From Oscillospiraceae bacterium (GTDB taxonomy: Bacteria > Bacillota > Clostridia > Oscillospirales > Oscillospiraceae): a DNA stretch of 64,000 bases. Location: positions 62,001-126,000 of the forward strand of contig JAGAUY010000045.1 of assembly GCA_017620525.1 (NCBI GenBank). The letters are read 5' to 3'. The notes beneath the pieces are model-generated. The model was given only the letters and a program-made list of their open reading frames with translations. It searched no databases and was not told the origin of the DNA. The translations under genes were made by a program, and so were the position numbers. Shown piece after piece: positions 59,441 to 64,000 of the stretch; position 1 is the stretch's first letter; each line of letters opens with the position of its first letter.

Positions 59441-60274
59441 ATGACGTGTGCATGGAAGGAATTGCTTGGGATTCTGCCGGTGTGGATAGCTGAGGAAGTT
59501 GAGAATACTGGGAGGACTTGCCTTCAGGAATTGCGGCTGCGCTGTGGAAAACCACCGGAGCTGGTGATGGCCTCGGAATCCAAATGGTTGTCACGCAGCT
59601 GCTGCCGTGATGATCTGAACCATTGCGTAAATATGGCATCCCGTTATTCCCCCTGGGCAGCGCAGACTGCTTCGGAAGGATATATCACGGCTCCCGGCGG
59701 GCACAGGATCGGTCTGTGCGGTGATGCCGTTATGAAAGAAGGCACCATTCGCGGGATTAAGGAAGTGCGGATGATTTGTATCCGGGTTGCCAGGGATTAT
59801 CCTGGTATTGCACGGAAAGCGGACAACCTGACAGGTTCCATTCTGCTGCTGGGCCCCCCAGGAAGCGGGAAAACAACGTTGCTGCGGGATTTGGTAAGGC
59901 ATATATCTGAAACACAGACCGTTGCTGTGGTGGACGAGCGGGGAGAATTGTTTCCGGCTGCAGGCGGGTTTGACAGCGGGCGGAAGTTGGATGTGCTATG
60001 TGGATGTCCTAAAAGTATTGGAATCGATATGGTGTTGAGAACCATGGGACCGTCCTGTATTGCCGTCGATGAGATCACTGCGGAAAATGATTGCAAGGCT
60101 TTGATTCGGGCTGGATGGTGCGGTGTACGGCTGCTTGCGACGGCTCATGCAGCAAACCTTCATGACCTTAATGCCAGGCCTGTTTACCGGAGCCTCGTAA
60201 CGACCAGGTTGTTTGATCATATACTCATACTTCGCCGGGACAAGTCCTGGTATGTGGAAAGGATGGACCTATGA
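59441..60274 (+). CDS. spoIIIAA: Stage III sporulation protein AA
   Basis: 277 residues from the ATG at 59441, which fits CAGGAG (59427-59432). An N-terminal adaptor region is followed by a secretion-type ATPase domain with Walker A GPPGSGKTT (about 137-145), VVDERGE and the Walker B-like CIAVDEITAE. It energises the SpoIIIA-SpoIIQ channel from the mother cell. First of eight overlapping genes. Confidence 0.95.
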   Translation: MTCAWKELLGILPVWIAEEVENTGRTCLQELRLRCGKPPELVMASESKWLSRSCCRDDLNHCVNMASRYSPWAAQTASEGYITAPGGHRIGLCGDAVMKEGTIRGIKEVRMICIRVARDYPGIARKADNLTGSILLLGPPGSGKTTLLRDLVRHISETQTVAVVDERGELFPAAGGFDSGRKLDVLCGCPKSIGIDMVLRTMGPSCIAVDEITAENDCKALIRAGWCGVRLLATAHAANLHDLNARPVYRSLVTTRLFDHILILRRDKSWYVERMDL

Positions 60275-60783
60275 CGGGGAAACTAATTGGAGCGATGCTG
60301 GTGATCTTTGGCTGCGGAGGATTTGGATTCTCGCTCGCGGCGGCTTCAAAACGGGAGGAGGCTTCCCTCAGGCAGCTGATTGGAGCGCTTGACTATATGC
60401 AGTGTGAACTGCAGTATCGGCTGACAGCGCTGCCGGAACTATGCCGTCTGGCGGGAAAAGAATCTGCAGGGATTGTTGGACAGATTTTGACGTCGCTTGC
60501 ACTTGAATTGGAGTCTCAAATATCGCCGGATGTGGAATCCTGTATGCGCGGCGCCTTGAACAGATGTTCGGATGTGCCGAAACGCATCTGCCAGGCTTTT
60601 CAGATCATGGGTTCTTCTTTGGGACGGTTCGATATGGAAGGGCAGATCAGGGGGATGGAAACAGTCCGGTCTTTCTGCCGCAGGGAACTCGATGGATTAT
60701 CCCAGAACAGGGAAAGCCGTCTGCGCAGCTATCAGACATTGGGACTTTGCGCCGGTGCTGCACTGGCAATTCTGTTCGTGTGA
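60271..60783 (+). CDS. spoIIIAB: Stage III sporulation protein AB
   Basis: 170 residues. N- and C-terminal membrane helices enclose a GspF-like cytoplasmic helical domain (REEASLRQLIGALDYMQCEL, SLGRFDMEGQIRGME). It overlaps AA by ATGA. The protein is homologous to the platform subunit of type II secretion systems. Confidence 0.93.
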   Translation: MTGKLIGAMLVIFGCGGFGFSLAAASKREEASLRQLIGALDYMQCELQYRLTALPELCRLAGKESAGIVGQILTSLALELESQISPDVESCMRGALNRCSDVPKRICQAFQIMGSSLGRFDMEGQIRGMETVRSFCRRELDGLSQNRESRLRSYQTLGLCAGAALAILFV

Positions 60784-60786
60784 GAT

Positions 60787-60981
60787 ATGGAAATTGATCT
60801 GATTTTCAAGATTGCTGCCATCGGTATTATCATTTCGATTCTGAATCAGGTACTTACCAGGTCGGGAAGAGAGGAGCAGGCGACAATGACAACTTTGGCG
60901 GGTCTTGTAGTGGTCTTGATGATGCTTGCACAGAAAATAGCAGAGCTGTTTGATCTGGTCAAAACGTTGTTTCAATTCTGA
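60787..60981 (+). CDS. spoIIIAC: Stage III sporulation protein AC
   Basis: 64 residues, two membrane helices (LIFKIAAIGIIISILNQVL and TTLAGLVVVLMMLAQKIAEL). Length and spacing match the family. It starts 3 nt after AB and shares its last base with the start of AD. Confidence 0.94.
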   Translation: MEIDLIFKIAAIGIIISILNQVLTRSGREEQATMTTLAGLVVVLMMLAQKIAELFDLVKTLFQF

Positions 60982-61376
60982 TGGAACTGTATTTACAGGC
61001 CTGTGCCGCGGCGCTGCTGGCAGTTATTGCATGCCTGACGCTGGGCAAGCAAGGGAAGGAAACAGGCATCCTGCTTTCTGTGGCCGTATGCTGTATGATA
61101 TGCCTGGCGGCTGTTCATTATCTGGAACCGGTTATGGAGTTTGCTGAGCAGCTGGAGGCGGCAGGTAATCTGGACAGCGGATTGATCAAGATCCTGATAA
61201 AAGCAGCCGGGATCGGCTTCATTTCCGAGATTGCCAGTCTTATCTGTACAGATGCCGGGAACAGCGCGTTGGGAAAATCAATGCAGATCCTTGGAGGCGG
61301 TGTGATCCTCTGGTTATCTTTGCCTCTGTTTCGCTCACTGTTGGAGTTGCTTGAACAGATACTGGGAGGCATATGA
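60981..61376 (+). CDS. spoIIIAD: Stage III sporulation protein AD
   Basis: 131 residues with about four membrane helices; AAGIGFISEIASLICTDAGN is the conserved family segment. TGATG overlap with AC and ATGA overlap with AE. Confidence 0.94.
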   Translation: MELYLQACAAALLAVIACLTLGKQGKETGILLSVAVCCMICLAAVHYLEPVMEFAEQLEAAGNLDSGLIKILIKAAGIGFISEIASLICTDAGNSALGKSMQILGGGVILWLSLPLFRSLLELLEQILGGI

Positions 61377-62413
61377 AACGAATAGTAATGCTGTTTTTCA
61401 TGATCCTGCTGACGACGATTCCTGTGTCTGCCATCGAATTGGAGGCACCGGTGGTTCCGTCTTCCGGCCGGGATCTGATGCCATCTGAGCATGAAAGCTT
61501 TACGGAAGGTTTGCTGGAAGTTCTCACAGATGCACTGGGTTACCTCCAGCCGGATCTGAAGGAGGCTTCGGGAATCTGTTTTTGCACGATTGCAGCTGTT
61601 ATGATTGTGGCTGTTCTGCAAAGTTTCCATGGGATGAGCGGGAATGTTACGGATTTGGCGGGAAGCATCCTTGTAGCAACGCTTCTGCTGCGTTCTACCA
61701 ATTCACTGATCCATCTTGGAATGCAGACAGTTGGAGAAATCAGTGAATATGGAAAGCTGCTACTGCCGGTGATGACCACTGCAATGGCAGCACAGGGGGG
61801 CGTCACAGCTGCGTCTGCACTGTATGCCGGGACGGCATTCTTTGATGCGGTGCTGACGAGCCTCATCTCGAAGATTCTGACACCTATGGTGTATCTGTTC
61901 CTTTCACTGGCGGCTGCATGCAGTGCGGTTGGTGAAGAGATGCTGATAAAAGTTAAGGATGCGGTAAAGTGGGCAATGACTTGGACGCTGAAGATCATTT
62001 TATATGTGTTCACGGGTTATATCAGTATTACGGGAGTTGTCAGCGGAACAACGGACGCGGCTGCATTGAAGGCAGCGAAGCTGACCATATCCGGTGTTGT
62101 ACCCGTGGTTGGTGGGATACTGTCTGATGCGTCGGAAGCGGTGCTGGTTAGTGCAGGTACGGTGAAAAATGCAATGGGAGTGTATGGATTGCTGGCCGTG
62201 GTCTCTGTTTGGCTGGGTCCGTTTATCAGGATCGGCGCTCACTATCTGATGATTAAACTGACAGCAGGCGTGTGCGGTATTATTGGAAGTAAGCGTCTGA
62301 GCGGATTGATTCGGGATTTTGCGGGAGCGATGGGTTTCGTTCTGGCTATGACCGGTGCGGTATGTTTGATGCTGATGGTCAGTACAGTGTGCTATATGAA
62401 GGGAATGGTGTAG
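61373..62413 (+). CDS. spoIIIAE: Stage III sporulation protein AE
   Basis: 346 residues. A signal peptide (about 1-20; MKRIVMLFFMILLTTIPVSA) is followed by a polytopic membrane domain of about seven helices. GYISITGVVSGTTDAAALKA and SGVVPVVGGILSDASEAVL are the characteristic central motifs. A large membrane component of the mother cell-forespore channel. Confidence 0.95.
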   Translation: MKRIVMLFFMILLTTIPVSAIELEAPVVPSSGRDLMPSEHESFTEGLLEVLTDALGYLQPDLKEASGICFCTIAAVMIVAVLQSFHGMSGNVTDLAGSILVATLLLRSTNSLIHLGMQTVGEISEYGKLLLPVMTTAMAAQGGVTAASALYAGTAFFDAVLTSLISKILTPMVYLFLSLAAACSAVGEEMLIKVKDAVKWAMTWTLKIILYVFTGYISITGVVSGTTDAAALKAAKLTISGVVPVVGGILSDASEAVLVSAGTVKNAMGVYGLLAVVSVWLGPFIRIGAHYLMIKLTAGVCGIIGSKRLSGLIRDFAGAMGFVLAMTGAVCLMLMVSTVCYMKGMV

Positions 62414-62889
62414 TGGAGCAGCTGAGAACGTATGTCATCGGCATCACAGCAGCTGGATTGATCGCAGGGATTCTGCTTGGCATCGTCAGATCGAAAGATA
62501 CTTCAGGCACTCTTCTTCGCGTAGTTGTCGGGATGTTTCTGACATTTACTGTGATCCGCCCAATTGTAAATCTCAATATAGGAGATATCAATTCCAATTT
62601 GACATCTTTTTCACAGGAAGCCGGCGAATCAGCAGCTGATGGAGAAATCCTTGCAAGGGATTTTTACTGCTCGTACATAAAATCTGAAACGCAGGCATAT
62701 ATCTTGGACAAAGCGGAAGATTATGGCGCGGATCTTACCGTTGAGATATGTTTGGATGATTCGGAATCCGCAGTACCGGTCGGTGTGCAGATCAGAGGTT
62801 CTGTTTCGCCCTATGCAAAGACCGCACTCGGCAGAATTATGGAACGGGATCTGGGGATCCTGAAGGAGAATCAAGTATGGATCGACTAG
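62413..62889 (+). CDS. spoIIIAF: Stage III sporulation protein AF
   Basis: 158 residues from a GTG at 62413 that overlaps the AE stop (TAGTG), behind GAAGGG; longer in-frame starts inside AE are possible. Two N-terminal membrane helices precede an outside ring-building-motif domain (about 75-158). It overlaps AG by 13 nt. Confidence 0.92.
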   Translation: MEQLRTYVIGITAAGLIAGILLGIVRSKDTSGTLLRVVVGMFLTFTVIRPIVNLNIGDINSNLTSFSQEAGESAADGEILARDFYCSYIKSETQAYILDKAEDYGADLTVEICLDDSESAVPVGVQIRGSVSPYAKTALGRIMERDLGILKENQVWID

Positions 62890-63374
62890 TCATCCGTGAG
62901 AAAGCAGCAGATGTGTTTCAAAAGTACAAATATGTGTTGCTGATCCTGTTGTTGGGGTTTATCCTGATGGTTATTCCGGAGCCGAAGGGGCAGACGCAGG
63001 CGGAGCCGGAACCTGAAACCGAAAAACAGGATGCGGCGGCGCAGCTGGAACAGATCCTCTGCAGGATCGATGGTGTCGGGAATGTGAAGGTGATGCTGAC
63101 CGAAGCGACAGGCAGCCAGACCCTGTACCAGATGGATGAGGACCAGTCTTCGTCAGAAGATTCTGATTCATGGCGCAGCGATACGGTGATCATAACGGAT
63201 GCGAACCGTGCACAGACCGGTCTTGTGCGCCAGATTAATCCGCCGACCTATCTGGGTGCAATCGTAGTCTGCCAAGGTGCGGACCGTGCCGCGGTGCGTC
63301 TAGCGGTCGTGGAGGCGGTATCGGACGTCACCGGTCTCGGTGCCGACCGAATTTCTGTATTGAAAATGAAATGA
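62877..63374 (+). CDS. spoIIIAG: Stage III sporulation protein AG
   Basis: 165 residues. One membrane helix (about 17-37) followed by an acidic linker and a ring-forming domain ending LGADRISVLKMK. In Bacillus AG forms a large 30-mer ring in the intermembrane space. A run of Ser/Asp/Glu (DEDQSSSEDSDS) marks a flexible loop. Confidence 0.93.
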   Translation: MDRLVIREKAADVFQKYKYVLLILLLGFILMVIPEPKGQTQAEPEPETEKQDAAAQLEQILCRIDGVGNVKVMLTEATGSQTLYQMDEDQSSSEDSDSWRSDTVIITDANRAQTGLVRQINPPTYLGAIVVCQGADRAAVRLAVVEAVSDVTGLGADRISVLKMK

Positions 63375-63388
63375 TTGGAGGCATTTTT

Positions 63389-63946
63389 ATGAAAACTTGG
63401 AAGAAAAATCTGGTGGCTGCGGCTGTATTGGTAACGGTATGTACAGGAATTTATCTGAACTGGCTGTATGCTGAGCAGAGCACCGCAGCGGATCTGACGG
63501 ATATGCTGGACGCAGAAAAGGTGATGAATGATGATACATTGGTATTTGCTGGTGAGGCGGAGATCCTTGCAGGAGGTGAGCAGGCTATCACTACCGCTTC
63601 CGATTACTTTGCTGCAGTCCGCCTTTCGCGGCAGGAAGCGCGGGACAGCGCTGTGAATCTTCTCCAGGAAGCCATGGCATACAGTGATCAGACCAAGGCG
63701 GAAGAGTCCTCGGTGCAACTGGAGGAAATTGTGCAGACTGCGCTGTCTGAAGCCCAGATTGAGAGTCTTGTGATTGCGAAGGGATATACGGATTGCGTTG
63801 CATACATGACCAACGAAGGGATTTCCGTTGCTGTTGCATCGCCGGAAGGCGGATTGCAGGAAGCGGATGTGGCAGTGATTGCGGATATTGTGATGTCTCA
63901 GTCGGATTATACGATGCGAGATATCCGGGTTGTGGAAGTACAATAA
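63389..63946 (+). CDS. spoIIIAH: Stage III sporulation protein AH
   Basis: 185 residues from the ATG at 63389 (TGGAGG upstream). An N-terminal membrane helix (about 6-27) precedes a linker and a YscJ/FliF-like ring domain (about 95-185; EARDSAVNLLQEAM, IESLVIAKGYTDCVAYM). It binds SpoIIQ across the intermembrane space. It is the last gene of the operon, before a terminator. Confidence 0.95.
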   Translation: MKTWKKNLVAAAVLVTVCTGIYLNWLYAEQSTAADLTDMLDAEKVMNDDTLVFAGEAEILAGGEQAITTASDYFAAVRLSRQEARDSAVNLLQEAMAYSDQTKAEESSVQLEEIVQTALSEAQIESLVIAKGYTDCVAYMTNEGISVAVASPEGGLQEADVAVIADIVMSQSDYTMRDIRVVEVQ

Positions 63947-63952
63947 TCATGA

Positions 63953-63983
63953 TATCCCCGGACCATCGTCCGGGGATGTTTTT
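63953..63983 (+). terminator. Terminator of the spoIIIA operon
   Basis: Stem ATCCCCGGAC/GTCCGGGGAT with a CATC loop followed by GTTTTTG. Confidence 0.92.
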
Positions 63984-64000
63984 GCGCTGATACGCAATGT

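Overview
The window looks like a chromosomal segment of an anaerobic, spore-forming Clostridia bacterium, most likely an Oscillospiraceae/Ruminococcaceae-type gut organism (inference). The reasons are spoIID and a complete spoIIIAA-AH operon, a three-subunit [FeFe] hydrogenase, an oxygen-sensitive iron-sulfur serine dehydratase, and large secreted proteins with C-terminal S-layer homology (SLH) repeats. No ribosomal RNA operon, CRISPR array or intact insertion sequence was seen.

Layout. 0-5.4 kb: a partial E2-like acyltransferase, spoIID, metA, a nucleoside-kinase-like protein, and an ECF-type sigma factor with a membrane partner. 5.4-12.4 kb: an NADH-linked [FeFe] hydrogenase (NuoE-like, NuoF-like and HydA subunits), a structured RNA leader, a TM1266-like hydrogenase-associated regulator and an ABC importer. 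12.4-16.7 kb: a sigma-region-2-like membrane protein, a sortase-fold protein lacking the catalytic cysteine, a Gfo/Idh/MocA oxidoreductase, a truncated LURP-one-like remnant, and an operon of a membrane-embedded MerR regulator with a CPBP intramembrane protease. 16.9-24.1 kb: two adjacent SLH surface proteins, one a GH3 glycosidase. 24.3-27.6 kb: manganese catalase, a frameshifted amidohydrolase and an FAD/Rieske oxidoreductase.

27.6-30.7 kb is a gene-poor, mosaic accessory stretch. It holds a DUF6933-like protein, a lipoprotein, a decapitated ABC permease and a phage-type gene fragment, and it abuts the 3' end of tRNA-Pro(CGG). 30.8-35.4 kb: a SpoIVFB-like protease pair, a B12/radical SAM protein with its DUF2344 partner, and two identical tRNA-Pro(GGG) genes with duplicated promoters. 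35.9-41.0 kb: a serine catabolism module (DAACS symporter, sdaAB, sdaAA) followed by a GlnK/GlnL-like two-component system.

41.3-56.6 kb is housekeeping: rplS, lepB, rbgA, rnhB, yraN, a dipeptidase, a ThrC-like protein, a phosphoesterase, tig-clpP-clpX-lon-engB (protein folding and quality control), a Cys-tRNA(Pro) deacylase, a TepA-like protease and a degenerate UppP homologue. 56.6-64 kb: ftsK/spoIIIE and the spoIIIA operon, which together serve forespore DNA translocation and the mother cell-forespore channel.

Most gene calls rest on motif recognition by eye. No database search, structure prediction or folding calculation was run.
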